Source: CAYUNE01 sp964446115 (lineage in GTDB: Bacteria; Desulfobacterota; Desulfobulbia; Desulfobulbales; Desulfobulbaceae). From it: a stretch of DNA of 64,000 nucleotides. The stretch covers positions 1 through 64,000 of the forward strand of contig CAYUNE010000008.1 in assembly GCA_964446115.1 (NCBI GenBank), written 5' to 3'. Below the pieces are notes generated by a model that ran no database searches, had not been told where the DNA came from, and worked only from the letters and a program-made list of their open reading frames with translations. A program made the position numbers and the translations under genes. Below, one piece after another: positions 55,359 through 64,000 of the stretch. How positions within the stretch are numbered: position 1 is the first letter of the stretch; every line of letters starts with the position of its first letter.

Positions 55359-55515
55359 ATAACCCAACACAGGGTATGCAACCCCGGGGCATATCATGCC
55401 TCCAAACTGTAATTGTCCCAGGGGCTGCGGATCAGCTTACATCTCTTTCGGCCTCTTTATCCCCGCTATGGGACAGGAGAGATTTCCGTGAAGATGCCGT
55501 GGGTGTGGAGTGATT
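55359..55515 (+). repeat. Copy of the MITE-like element with a decayed right end
   Basis: It begins ATAACCCAACAC (9 of 12 to the end consensus) and contains AGGGTATGCAACCCC, GGCATATC, TCCAAACTGTAATTG and GGGGCTGCGG. It ends near GTGGAGTGATTC, which matches poorly. The internal hairpin (CATCTCTTTCGG..AGGAGAGAT) is present but imperfect. Confidence 0.65.
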
Positions 55516-55622
55516 CGTGGGAATTTTGTGGAAAGGGAAGACAAGAGGCTTAGGTTGTAGTATAGCTTACATCGCAGGGACAACAGGACGGTTGTTGATG
55601 CGACGTGAACAATTGGGCAGGT

Positions 55623-56594
55623 ATGGGCACCATCGTTCATATTGATGGTTCAAAGATAAAACGGTTGCGCGAGGACAGGGGACTCACCCAGCTTTATCTG
55701 GCAACGGTTGTCGGTGTTACCACCGACACGATTTCACGCTGGGAAAATCGACGTTACCCTACCATCAAAAAAGAGAACGCGCAGAAACTGGCCGAGGCCC
55801 TTGATGTGCCGCTGGAGGATCTGTTGGATAACTCCGGCTCCACGGACGGGGGTGGTGTCACTTCTGATGCCGGGCCCAGAAAAAAGTTCATCAATCGGGA
55901 TTTGCTCACCGGCCTCACCGGACACGAGAGAAAGACCCTGCTCACCGAGGCCCCCGTTCTTCTGGCTCTCTGCTTTGCCTGTGTTTTCCTCATCGTCTCC
56001 CTTAACTTCTTCGAGGTCGAGGATGTTCCCGCTTTGCAGGCGGTTCGCAGCCTGCCCCCTCACACCGCCCCTGGTACTGTTTTTCCCGTTGTCATCACGG
56101 TCAGCGGTTCCCCTGAATCGCCCCTTTCCATCCTGTTGCGGGACACCTTGTCCTGCGAATGCCGCACCACCGTGCCTGTGGCCGGCTCCACCACCACCAG
56201 GTATGGAAAAAATCCCCGCTGGATCGGCCGCATCAACGGCGTCACCACGAGCTTCGGTTATCAGGTGCAGGCGCCGGAAGAGATGAAAGGCGGCGAGGAG
56301 ATCACCTTTCACGGCGATTTCGTTACCCGGAAAAACACAAAGATCGGCGGGAAGATCGGAGGGAAGGGGAAGATCGTCATCGCACCCTTTCACTGGGCGG
56401 ACGCCAACCGCGACCGAAGCATCTCCGATGAGGAGATTTTGGCGGTTTACGAGGAGTTCGGAGCAGCGGAAAAAAGCGGGTTCAGTTTTGAAACAGTGGA
56501 GGAACTGTGGCTTGCGGGGCACTATTCATGGAACAGGAAAAAACATGCCTTTGTGCCGGAGAACGGCGCAGCAGGGCGGGCGGAGCACAACTGA
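55623..56594 (+). CDS. Membrane-anchored XRE regulator with periplasmic EF-hand-like segment
   Basis: In this 323-residue protein, residues 10-70 form a Cro/C1-type HTH (IKRLREDRGLTQLYLATVVG, TISRWENRRYPTI). One TM helix (111-130: PVLLALCFACVFLIVSLNFF) is followed by a periplasmic beta domain (150-235) and an EF-hand-like loop (D260 to E271: DANRDRSISDEE). An LWLAGHYSWN tail is typical of dockerin-like repeats. This predicts a one-component regulator that senses outside the membrane. ATG 55623 is preferred over GTG 55605. It is cotranscribed with the secreted protein that follows. Confidence 0.8.
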   Translation: MGTIVHIDGSKIKRLREDRGLTQLYLATVVGVTTDTISRWENRRYPTIKKENAQKLAEALDVPLEDLLDNSGSTDGGGVTSDAGPRKKFINRDLLTGLTGHERKTLLTEAPVLLALCFACVFLIVSLNFFEVEDVPALQAVRSLPPHTAPGTVFPVVITVSGSPESPLSILLRDTLSCECRTTVPVAGSTTTRYGKNPRWIGRINGVTTSFGYQVQAPEEMKGGEEITFHGDFVTRKNTKIGGKIGGKGKIVIAPFHWADANRDRSISDEEILAVYEEFGAAEKSGFSFETVEELWLAGHYSWNRKKHAFVPENGAAGRAEHN

Positions 56595-56608
56595 GACGGG
56601 AGAACCTC

Positions 56609-56998
56609 ATGAAGATACGGGGCTGCATATTCTGTCTGATTATGCTGATGCCGCCGGCAATCGTCAATGCCGCCGGGATGGTATCGGGCCGCTACGGATC
56701 AGCCGGTGGCCGAAACATCGTTATCGTGGTCGAGGTTTCCAAGCCGCCGCCCGCCGCTTATATCGTCTTGCAGCGGATACCGCCGCGGATTACGGTTTCC
56801 CGTGCCGATCCCGCTCCGGCCGGTTTCATCGCAAAGACCGGCACCCTCAAGTGGTTCATCAAAAATCCGCGTCCCGGCGAGCGGACCTTTACCCTGAATC
56901 TGTCCGCTGCCGTACCGGCCAGGGCCCTTTCAGGGGAGATCCGCTATCGCGATCCCGTCACCGGCAGGATGGTGCGCCGCACCATTGCCCGCCGCTGA
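56609..56998 (+). CDS. Secreted beta-domain protein, partner of the XRE regulator
   Basis: This 129-residue protein has a signal peptide (GCIFCLIMLMPPAIVNA). Its single beta domain resembles the periplasmic domain of the upstream regulator: a strand with V..I(V/T)V, PPRITVS, KWFIKNPRPGERTFTLNLSA, and SGEIRYRD. GGGAG lies before the ATG, 14 bases after the regulator stop. It may be a ligand, inhibitor or decoy of the regulator. That role is inference. Confidence 0.7.
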   Translation: MKIRGCIFCLIMLMPPAIVNAAGMVSGRYGSAGGRNIVIVVEVSKPPPAAYIVLQRIPPRITVSRADPAPAGFIAKTGTLKWFIKNPRPGERTFTLNLSAAVPARALSGEIRYRDPVTGRMVRRTIARR

Positions 56999-57005
56999 AA
57001 AGGTG

Positions 57006-57947
57006 CTACGACGTCTCCTCTATTCCCTCCAGCCGCCAGTCATCGGTACCTGTGGGCCGGGCCCAGGTCCATTTCTCGGCGAATTTGACCGGTTCGGTTT
57101 TGCTGCCTTCAAGTAGTTCGCCGGTGCTTTCATCCTCGGTATAATCGAGAAGGTTGGCGTTGAACAGCACGGTGACAAAGTCTTCCCGACCATCACTGTC
57201 GGCATCGACAATTTCGACGTTGCGGATGGCAATGCTTTCAAGTTTGTTGATGCGGCCCCGGGAACGCATTTCGGCAAAGTGTTCCTCATATTCGGCAGCA
57301 AGTTTATCACCCAGCAGATGGCGAAAAGAAGAAATATCCCGGCGTATCCAACCGGCCTGGACCTTGAAAAAAACATCCGAGGCGATTTCGGTGAAATAGG
57401 AAGGATCGAAATCAGGATCATGGCGGCGGATCCGGGCAATGCCGGCTTCGACGGGGTCGGCGGCGGGCGCATCCACACGACCGGCGGTCATGGTGTTGCC
57501 GGCGTCTGCGGCGCCTGTCCCCCGCTTGAGCGGATAAATATTATCTCGGTCCGGCGGCGGCTGATAACCGGGTGACGACTGACCCGCCGGCCGGGCAAAA
57601 AATCGTTTATAGAAGAAATAGCCAAGCCCGAAGAGCAGCAGCATGGGCAGGATGCCGATGCCGTTGCCGTGCATGCCGAAGAGACCGCCGAACAGTAATC
57701 CGCCCAGGGCACCGCCCAGCAGTCCACCGGCCAGACCCCGGCCAAAGGATGATCTGCCGGCCCGTTGCGACTGATCCATTCGCTGCCGGACGGGTGGCGC
57801 TTTGCGCCGCGGCATGGAACGCTTGAAAGAGCGTCCTCCGAACCGGGCCCGGGCATCGGCGTAATCGGTTATCAGACCGGCCTCGATGAGACTGAAGGTC
57901 ACAAACAACAACAAAACGGGGGTGAGAAACCGCAGGAAGTGGCGCAT
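57006..57947 (-). CDS. Tim44-like domain membrane protein
   Basis: This 313-residue protein has an N-terminal signal or anchor (LTPVLLLFVTFSLIEAGL), an Arg/Lys-rich segment and a Gly-rich TM stretch (GLAGGLLGGALGGLLFGGLFG). Another TM (LPMLLLFGLGYFFYKRFF) precedes a Tim44-like C-terminal domain (FDPSYFTEIASDVFFKVQAGW, LEGSKTEPVKFAEKWTWAR). DADSDGRED resembles a calcium loop. Function in bacteria is unclear; envelope protein handling is likely. Confidence 0.8.
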   Translation of the reverse strand: MRHFLRFLTPVLLLFVTFSLIEAGLITDYADARARFGGRSFKRSMPRRKAPPVRQRMDQSQRAGRSSFGRGLAGGLLGGALGGLLFGGLFGMHGNGIGILPMLLLFGLGYFFYKRFFARPAGQSSPGYQPPPDRDNIYPLKRGTGAADAGNTMTAGRVDAPAADPVEAGIARIRRHDPDFDPSYFTEIASDVFFKVQAGWIRRDISSFRHLLGDKLAAEYEEHFAEMRSRGRINKLESIAIRNVEIVDADSDGREDFVTVLFNANLLDYTEDESTGELLEGSKTEPVKFAEKWTWARPTGTDDWRLEGIEETS

Positions 57948-58065
57948 GGAATCCTCGTTGTCTATGGGTAGTGGAAGGGGCGATCTCCGTAAAAATGATA
58001 CCCGTTCAGCCTTTTGTCAAGGCAGCACCGGTCGATTGGTCAGAAAAACGGTGCCGGTGGAAAAG

Positions 58066-60057
58066 TCAAGATGAATCCATGGAGGCAAGAACGGGGACGC
58101 TGGCAAGAAAAGCCGTGTTGTCATCGTCGATGCTGAGCTGATCGGTGATGGCCGGCAGCAGGCCGACCTTTGGAGCGGAGCGGAGAAGCCTGGTTATATC
58201 CCCGGCCTGCATGGGTCCTGAAAAGATTTTTCCCTGGATAATGTCGCAGCGGAGATTCCGCAAAATTTCCACCTGTGAATACTGTTCCACTCCCTGGGCC
58301 ACCACCTTGAGACCAAGTCCGTGGGCCATGGAAATGACCGTCATGGTGAGGGATTTGTCCTTTTGGTCGGAGTCTATTTTCCGGATAAGGGAAGGGGAGA
58401 TCTTCAGCGTGTCCACCGGAAGCGATTTAAGATCAGTCAGCGAAGAGCTGCCTGTTCCAAAATCAGCTATGGCCACCCTGCCGCCGAGCTTACGGAATTC
58501 AGCAAAAAGAGCGGTGGCCTGGTCCAGGTCCTTCAGGATCATGTTTTCATGGATTTCCAGTTCGATCTTGATCCGGTGCTGACGCATCTTTGCCGTTATC
58601 CGTCCGAGTAGATCTGGAATATCCTCATGGAAAAGCTCGCATGAGCAGATGTTGACAGCCATGGTGATGTTCGGCAGTCCCTTCTGCTTCCAGGCAATCG
58701 CCTGGGAACATGCCGTTTCCAGTATCCAGTGGCCCATGGGCAGGATCAGGCCGCATTGTTTGGCGACGGGAATGAATTTTTCCGGAGCTATGTATCCCTC
58801 CCCCGGACTTTTCCAGCGCAGCAGCGCCACGACCCTGGTGATTTTTCCGTCTTTGAGGCAAACCTGCGGTTGGTAGAAGAGTTCAAACTCACCGTGGTCA
58901 AAGGCGTATCGCAGCTTTTTTTCCAGATCCATCCGTTCCCGAAGATCCCGATTCAGCTCCCGGGAATAATAACTGAGGGTGTTGCGACCGCTCAGTTTGC
59001 TCCGACGCACGGCTTTTGCACTGTTTTGCAACAGGGTTTCGGCATCATTGCCGTCCTGGGGAAAAACGCTGATACCGATACTTGAGGTGATATGGTGCTC
59101 GCTGTTGTCCAGCCTGAAGGGAAGTTCCAGAAATGTGAGCAACTTATCAGCCACAGCGGCCGCCACCTTCGGATCACGCAGGTTCTCAAGCAGGACGACG
59201 AATTCATCCCCGCCGATTCTCGCCACGGTGTCACCGTCGCGGCAGCAAGAGAGCAGACGGCTGCCCACCGCCTTCAGCAGGTTATTTCCACCATAATGTC
59301 CCACCTGATCGGTTACTTTTTTGAAAAAATCAAGGTTGATGGTCAGGACGCCGATGGTTTTGCCGGAACGCCGGGCCTGGGTGACGGCGTGCTGTAATCT
59401 GTCTATGAGGACGGAGCGATTCGGCAGTCCGGTGAGGGTATCATGGGTGGCATGATAGGCGATTTGTTGCAGGGCCCGCCGGGATTCCGTCATGTCGTTG
59501 AAGGTGATCACCACGCTCTGCGGTCGTCCACCGGCATCGTAAACCGGTCCTGCGGAAATCCTGATCAGATGTTCATCACCCATGCTGTCGATCAGGGTGG
59601 CGCTTTTCGATAGCCGGATCACCTTTTTTTCCAGGAGGCAGCGGCTGATGATTTCGGCCAGATCCTGTTCGGCTCCTTCGATGGTCACCGTCAGCACCCG
59701 GCCCAACGCCGTGTTTCTGGCGTCGGCCAGGCGATAACCGGTGAGTTTTTCAGCCACCTGATTCATGGTGATGATATTGCCGCTTCCCGAGGTGATGATC
59801 ACCCCCTCGCGCACGGCGTGAAGGATAATATCCGTACGCTCTTCGGTGGTCCGCAGTTCCCGGTTCAGCGAGCTGATGCGATGCCAGTCCCATAAAAGCC
59901 AGGCACAGATGACGAGGAGCACGGCAGGAAAGGGGGCGTACCAGACCCTCTCCATCGCCAGCAGCGTGGTGCCGCCGATGACAAGGACCGTCAAAGCACC
60001 GAAAGCTGCCACCATAAGCCTGCTTGGGCTGAATCGAGAGCGGGTAAAAAGGTTCAT
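58066..60057 (-). CDS. PAS-GGDEF-EAL protein with degenerate active sites
   Basis: This 663-residue protein has two TM helices, a PAS domain (70-190), a GGDEF domain with an intact GGDEF (282-286) and a correctly spaced RxxD inhibitory site (R273, D276), then an EAL domain. The GGDEF metal and guanine ligands are replaced: the usual D, N and D are N241, T249 and N258. In the EAL domain EAL reads VAL (V410), DDFG reads ADFG (A531) and AEGVE reads AQGVE (Q588), although N469 and E501 remain. Both activities are probably lost or weak. It may bind c-di-GMP. The start abuts the HU stop. Confidence 0.88.
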   Translation of the reverse strand: MNLFTRSRFSPSRLMVAAFGALTVLVIGGTTLLAMERVWYAPFPAVLLVICAWLLWDWHRISSLNRELRTTEERTDIILHAVREGVIITSGSGNIITMNQVAEKLTGYRLADARNTALGRVLTVTIEGAEQDLAEIISRCLLEKKVIRLSKSATLIDSMGDEHLIRISAGPVYDAGGRPQSVVITFNDMTESRRALQQIAYHATHDTLTGLPNRSVLIDRLQHAVTQARRSGKTIGVLTINLDFFKKVTDQVGHYGGNNLLKAVGSRLLSCCRDGDTVARIGGDEFVVLLENLRDPKVAAAVADKLLTFLELPFRLDNSEHHITSSIGISVFPQDGNDAETLLQNSAKAVRRSKLSGRNTLSYYSRELNRDLRERMDLEKKLRYAFDHGEFELFYQPQVCLKDGKITRVVALLRWKSPGEGYIAPEKFIPVAKQCGLILPMGHWILETACSQAIAWKQKGLPNITMAVNICSCELFHEDIPDLLGRITAKMRQHRIKIELEIHENMILKDLDQATALFAEFRKLGGRVAIADFGTGSSSLTDLKSLPVDTLKISPSLIRKIDSDQKDKSLTMTVISMAHGLGLKVVAQGVEQYSQVEILRNLRCDIIQGKIFSGPMQAGDITRLLRSAPKVGLLPAITDQLSIDDDNTAFLASVPVLASMDSS

Positions 60058-60330
60058 CTACGAGATCATCTCCGCCAGGTCCTTGCCCGCCTTGAAGCCG
60101 ACGGTTTTTTTGGCCGGAGCGTTGATGATTTTCCCGGTGCGCGGGTGACGGTACGGCCTGGCCGCCCGTCTGACCACGGAAAACTTACCGAAACCAACCA
60201 GCAGCACATGGCCGCCCCGGCTCAGTTCGGAACTTACTACCTGTTCAAATGCCTTGATGGCCCGATTAATATCGGATTTTGTCATGTTGGTGGTTTCCGC
60301 AACCTGTTCGATCAGTTCTGCTTTGTTCAT
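60058..60330 (-). CDS. hup: HU/IHF-type DNA-bending protein
   Basis: This 90-residue protein has the HU fold: MNKAELIEQVAETTNMTKSD, FEQVVSSELSRGGHVLLVGFGKFSVVRR (in part), the DNA-intercalating arm ARPYRHPRTGKIINAPA and the KKTVGFKAGKDL end. GGAG lies before the ATG. Its stop is directly followed by the ATG of the GGDEF-EAL gene with no gap, an unusual pairing. Confidence 0.93.
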   Translation of the reverse strand: MNKAELIEQVAETTNMTKSDINRAIKAFEQVVSSELSRGGHVLLVGFGKFSVVRRAARPYRHPRTGKIINAPAKKTVGFKAGKDLAEMIS

Positions 60331-60570
60331 TCTCCTCTCTCCTGTCAAAAATAGATGATGTCCCAAGGGTGTCCTTGATCCCGCTATAACAACCCTATAT
60401 ACAGGCGCAAGAAGGCCGGGCGCCGTGTTGCAACAACCTGAATACAAGAATCCATATAGCGGAAAGACCGGTGAATTTTACTCCGGGGAAAAAAAACCGG
60501 TATCGGTCACAGTCTGATTTTTTTGTAGGAAAAATCTTACAGACGGTTTGGTCAGTCGGAACCGGGGAGT

Positions 60571-61203
60571 TCAGCTGACCAGACCCTTGCGGATGGCGTA
60601 ACGGATGATTTCGGCATTATTGGTCAGGCCGAGTTTTTGCAGTACACGACTGCGATAGGTGCTGATGGTCTTGATGCTCAATGCCAGCTCATCGGCGATC
60701 ATCTTGACGGTCTTGCCCTCGGCTATCATACACATGACCAGCATCTCGCGATCAGAGAGATGCTGGTGCGAACCTCTTTTGTGTTCGGAGCCGAGAAAGA
60801 GGGCCAGTTTCTCGGCCAGTGAGGTGCTGATATATTGCCGTCCCATCGCCAGCCTGCGAATGGCTTCGATGAGTTCGTTGGATGCGGTCATCTTGGTCAG
60901 ATAGCCCGATGCTCCGGCCTTGAGCGCCCTTATTGCATACTGTTCCTCCGGATACATGCTGAGCATCAAAACCGGGATTTCAGGTTTTTCGCTTTTGATC
61001 TGCCGCAGGACGTCGATTCCGTTTCTCCCCGGCATGGATATGTCCAACAAAATGACGTCATAGTGATTCTTCAACAGCAGATCCCACACCTCCCGGCCGT
61101 CGCTGGCCTCCCCGGTCACCGTCATATCCGGGGTTTCCGCCAGAATCTGTTTGAGCCCCTCACGAAAGAGGGCATGATCATCGGCTATCAACAGGGTAAT
61201 CAT
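60571..61203 (-). CDS. NarL/FixJ-type response regulator
   Basis: This 210-residue protein has a receiver with phospho-Asp D54 in ILLDISMPG and a C-terminal LuxR-type HTH (LSDREMLVMCMIAEGKTVKM, IADELALSIKTISTYRS). It is coupled to the adjacent sensor kinase with a 4-bp overlap, so it is the cognate regulator. Target genes are not evident. Confidence 0.93.
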   Translation of the reverse strand: MITLLIADDHALFREGLKQILAETPDMTVTGEASDGREVWDLLLKNHYDVILLDISMPGRNGIDVLRQIKSEKPEIPVLMLSMYPEEQYAIRALKAGASGYLTKMTASNELIEAIRRLAMGRQYISTSLAEKLALFLGSEHKRGSHQHLSDREMLVMCMIAEGKTVKMIADELALSIKTISTYRSRVLQKLGLTNNAEIIRYAIRKGLVS

Positions 61204-63113
61204 GACCGGTTATTCTCATGGTTAAGGTGCGAATTTTTTTCCAGGCGCCGACTTGTCCTGTCACCGGCTAAGGGCAGGTTGACGGTGACAATGGTTCCCT
61301 TTCCCTCGATTCCGATAATGGAAAATCGGCCCTTCAGCATATTGACGCGTTCGCGAATGCCGATGATGCCGAAGGAGTCGGGATGGTGGATCTGCTGCAG
61401 GGTAATTCCCCTGCCATTGTCCCGTACAAGTAATTTTACCGAATTATCGTTTTTCCGCAACCGCACCCTCACCATGGTGGCGCCGGAGTGGCGGATGACG
61501 TTGGTCAGGGTTTCCTGAAGGATCCTGAACAGCACAGTGGAGAGGGAATCGGCAAGATCGATTTCCGCAGGAGTCACCCGAAAGTTGCACCGGATGCCGG
61601 TGCGGGCCATGAAGTCGTTGATCTGCCACTCAACGGCATCCGAGAGATTGAGGTGGTCGAGCACCCCGGGTCTGAGCTCGGAAATGATCTTGTGGACCGT
61701 GGTGATGCTTTGCTCGATATGACCGGCCATTGCCCGGGTCTTCCGAAAGAGTTGCGGTTGATCGTGGGGCAGTCTCTTCTGCAGCCAGGAGACATCGAAG
61801 TGAAGAGCGGTGAGGATCTGGCCCAGTTCATCGTGGATCTCCCGGGCGATTTCGGTTCGTTCCGTTTCTCTGATGTTTTGCAGATAGGCGGAGAGGTTCC
61901 GCAACTCCTGACGTGACTGGAGGAGTTTTTCCTCGATGCGTTTGCGTTCCGCGATTTCCTGCACAAGCTGGGCATTGGTTTTGATGAGGATGTTCGTCCT
62001 GGTCTCGACGATTTTTTCCAGACCCTGGCGGTGTTGGCGCAGCTCCTCCTCCGCCTTTTTAAGTTCGGTGATATCACGGAAAATACAGATCGTCGCAGCG
62101 GGCTGCTGATTTTTGTCGTAGATCACCGAGGTGGAAAGGCTGAGCATTTTTTCTTTGCCGCTCTCGGGTCGGTAGGAAATTTCCCGGTTGTGAATATTTT
62201 TTGGGGTATCACCCAACAGAGAGCTGAAGCGGTACAGAAAATGTTCATCCGTGCCGATGGAGCTGACAGGTTCGCCGATCATGAAACGCTTGCCGGTGAA
62301 CAGGGCCGCGGCCGCTTGATTCATAACCCTGATAATACCATCACGATCCAATACCAGCAGGGCATCGCGCATGGTAGAGATGATTTCCTCGGCGGCAAAG
62401 GCGGGGGTGATATATCCGAAGCTGTATTGCCAGATGGAGTAGGTGATGATGATATGGGAAATCATGATCGGCAGGTAGCCGATGGGATAAACCGTCAAGC
62501 CGTAGGAGCTGAGAAAATCGATGGAGCTCAGGAAGCCGATGGCCAGGGCAAGGCAGGAGTTTTCCAGGTGTTTTTTCAGAGCTGTGTTGCCTCTAATGGT
62601 GCGGTAGCGGAAAAATTGAAGAAATAACGAAGTGGTAGCCACAAGTATGATGTAGAAGAGAAATGGTAAGGCCGCCGGTCCGATTTTTACATAATAGCCC
62701 CAGGGTAAGTGATAAACACCTGCCAAAAATATCTTGGAGGTAAGAGCGAGAAAGAAGAAGACGGTGGAAATCGCCCAGGATAACCAGAGAAAGAGAAAGT
62801 GATCCCGCATGCGGCCGGTGATAACGACGGAGTGATAGTAGATGGCGAAAGGGATATAACAGACCCCGCAGTAAACGCATTTTCCCCAGAACATGGCCAC
62901 CTTTTCCCCGGAGGAGGAATAGAGCCAGAACACGGAGAAAAACCAGAGGAAAATGGTCAGGGTGAGGATAAAAAAAGAAACCCCCACCTGGGAGAGACGT
63001 TCGCGGATGAGCACGACAATGCCGAGAAGCAGTATTGCCACGGAAACGGCAAGGGGCGGAAAGGCAAAAAAATTGATGTAGTAACTTGATGCGGCAAATA
63101 CCTGATCAATCAT
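61200..63113 (-). CDS. NarX-like membrane sensor histidine kinase
   Basis: In this 637-residue protein, about seven TM helices in residues 10-245 resemble a 7TM N-terminus. A PAS domain (about 255-370), a coiled coil and a HisKA_3 domain with H427 in AREIHDELGQIL follow. The ATPase domain has LQETLTNVIRHSGA, DNGRGI and SFGIIGIRERV. The kinase is complete and, with the regulator above, forms a two-component pair. Ligand unknown. Confidence 0.92.
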   Translation of the reverse strand: MIDQVFAASSYYINFFAFPPLAVSVAILLLGIVVLIRERLSQVGVSFFILTLTIFLWFFSVFWLYSSSGEKVAMFWGKCVYCGVCYIPFAIYYHSVVITGRMRDHFLFLWLSWAISTVFFFLALTSKIFLAGVYHLPWGYYVKIGPAALPFLFYIILVATTSLFLQFFRYRTIRGNTALKKHLENSCLALAIGFLSSIDFLSSYGLTVYPIGYLPIMISHIIITYSIWQYSFGYITPAFAAEEIISTMRDALLVLDRDGIIRVMNQAAAALFTGKRFMIGEPVSSIGTDEHFLYRFSSLLGDTPKNIHNREISYRPESGKEKMLSLSTSVIYDKNQQPAATICIFRDITELKKAEEELRQHRQGLEKIVETRTNILIKTNAQLVQEIAERKRIEEKLLQSRQELRNLSAYLQNIRETERTEIAREIHDELGQILTALHFDVSWLQKRLPHDQPQLFRKTRAMAGHIEQSITTVHKIISELRPGVLDHLNLSDAVEWQINDFMARTGIRCNFRVTPAEIDLADSLSTVLFRILQETLTNVIRHSGATMVRVRLRKNDNSVKLLVRDNGRGITLQQIHHPDSFGIIGIRERVNMLKGRFSIIGIEGKGTIVTVNLPLAGDRTSRRLEKNSHLNHENNRS

Positions 63114-63357
63114 TTAATATTTCCTGGTCAAATCTCCGTGTCTGCGAAAAAGCTCACCATAACCTATGCCGTTTTCATGGATTCGGTCAAGCAAAAGAGA
63201 ACCCTTTCTGCAAAACTCCGTAGGATAGGCTATTAGCCGCCTCGCTTCTTCGTCAATCCGGTGGCTCGCCCTCTCGCCGGCACCCTTGCGGTTTTATAGG
63301 GGATGTTTATATTGTACATATTCACAAAAATTTGTCAGAGCCGGCAGGAGGCCGATC

Positions 63358-64000
63358 ATGAAAGACTTATCTGAAATCGATATGGACGAGGGTTTTCTCT
63401 CCGAGATCATCAATGCCATTACTTCCGGTATTTTCGTCACCGACCTTGAGCACAACATCCTGATGATCAACCGCGCCGGGGCAGAAATGGTGGGCAAGAC
63501 ACCGGGAGACTGCTTTGATCGCAAGTGTTATGAGATTTTCGACACTCCCATGTGCCGCACCGAATCGTGCACATGCAAACTGGCCATTGCCGGAAACAGC
63601 GCCAACCACGGCGAAATAACCCTGCGCAGCGGGGAGCGCCGCATTCCCGTGGAATACACCAGCAGGCCACTGCGTAACTTCGAAGGCGAAATCATCGGCT
63701 GCGTCGAAAATTTCATCGACATTTCCGAACGTCTTGAAAAGGACCGGATCATCATGGAGCAAAAGGAAAAAATTCTGCGGCAGCGGGAAGAGGATATCCG
63801 CCACCTGCAGGATGAGATCCTGGAACTTTCCACACCGGTCATCGAGGTATGGGAGGGGATCGTCGCCCTGCCACTCATCGGCACCCTGGACAGCCACCGG
63901 GCGCGCATCGCCATGGAAAGGCTGCTGGACTCCATTGAACGTACCCGTTCCCTGTTCGTCATCATAGATATCACCGGCGTGCCCACGGTGGATGCCGAGG
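63358..64000 (+). CDS. PAS-STAS protein (RsbR-like), cut by the window edge
   Basis: The frame is open from ATG 63358 (AGGAGG six bases upstream) to the window end, 214 codons. Residues about 10-130 form a PAS domain with five Cys (C52, C57, C66, C71, C73), unusual density that may bind metal or a cluster. A coiled coil follows, then a STAS start (LSTPVIEVWEGIVALPLIGT, SLFVIIDITGVPTVDAE). The layout matches RsbR-type stressosome and anti-anti-sigma sensors. It is divergent from the kinase gene. Confidence 0.85.
   Translation, partial: MKDLSEIDMDEGFLSEIINAITSGIFVTDLEHNILMINRAGAEMVGKTPGDCFDRKCYEIFDTPMCRTESCTCKLAIAGNSANHGEITLRSGERRIPVEYTSRPLRNFEGEIIGCVENFIDISERLEKDRIIMEQKEKILRQREEDIRHLQDEILELSTPVIEVWEGIVALPLIGTLDSHRARIAMERLLDSIERTRSLFVIIDITGVPTVDAE

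Noticed and set aside
60331..60570. Intrinsic terminator downstream of the NarL-type gene
   Set aside because: A T-run is present but the stem is only four pairs, too weak to call.

Overview
The window is a GC-rich chromosomal segment of a Gram-negative bacterium. Lipoproteins, TolC/MacAB export, an RsbR-like PAS-STAS protein, several two-component and c-di-GMP proteins, and the gene mix (yebC-ruvCAB, panB, ycaO-TPR, MJ0042-finger proteins) suggest a Desulfobacterota, Desulfobulbales-like organism. That placement is inference: no rRNA or dissimilatory sulfur gene lies in the window. I saw no tRNA, CRISPR array or transposase.

Layout. 1-1345: end of an unknown gene, a VapBC toxin-antitoxin pair and a mobile-looking repeat. 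1370-5962: RlmE, YebC, the RuvCAB Holliday-junction operon and PanB. 6020-8188: a hybrid histidine kinase. 8293-15039 (minus): ACP, acyl-AMP ligase, TolC, MacA-like adaptor, and MacB-like ATPase and permease as separate genes. 15351-19939: lipoprotein, XpaC-like, TelA, SPFH-GYF and zinc-ribbon membrane proteins, a stress-type membrane cluster. 20114-22699: a threonine-phosphate decarboxylase/cobyric acid synthase fusion, with the next pathway enzyme CbiB at 37971. 22739-25048 (minus): LeuC-type dehydratase, a ubiquitin-like sulfur carrier and a ThiF-like activating enzyme. 25386-31267: a signalling protein that has lost both phospho-acceptors, TsaE, YcaO-TPR, LD-carboxypeptidase, CoaX, CutA and a small zinc protein. 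31359-38984: topoisomerase IV (ParE, ParC), a lipoprotein, polyphosphate kinase and CbiB. 39091-40918: a secreted protein and XseA.

40961-46396 is the region I find most interesting. A near-consensus promoter and a long leader precede a zinc-finger/HAMP membrane sensor with no output domain, three tandem PhnD-like periplasmic binding proteins with no transporter, and a cytoplasmic protein with a duplicated PATAN-like segment. It looks like a sensing system.

46557-50775 (minus) carries beta-CASP RNase, TrmL, SerC and RlmN. 51163-57947 is accessory: lipoproteins (one FlgO-like), small zinc-ribbon and secreted proteins, a permease, a membrane-anchored XRE regulator with an EF-hand-like segment and a secreted partner, and a Tim44-like protein. 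58066-63113 (minus) holds a NarXL-type sensor/regulator pair, then HU directly abutting a GGDEF-EAL protein whose active sites are degenerate. The window ends inside a PAS-STAS protein.

A family of intergenic elements with 12-bp imperfect terminal inverted repeats (about 160 bp when complete) occurs at 1182, 46474, 50807 and 55359, with partial copies at 25090 and 51892. It is a MITE-like or REP-like family specific to this genome's intergenic space.
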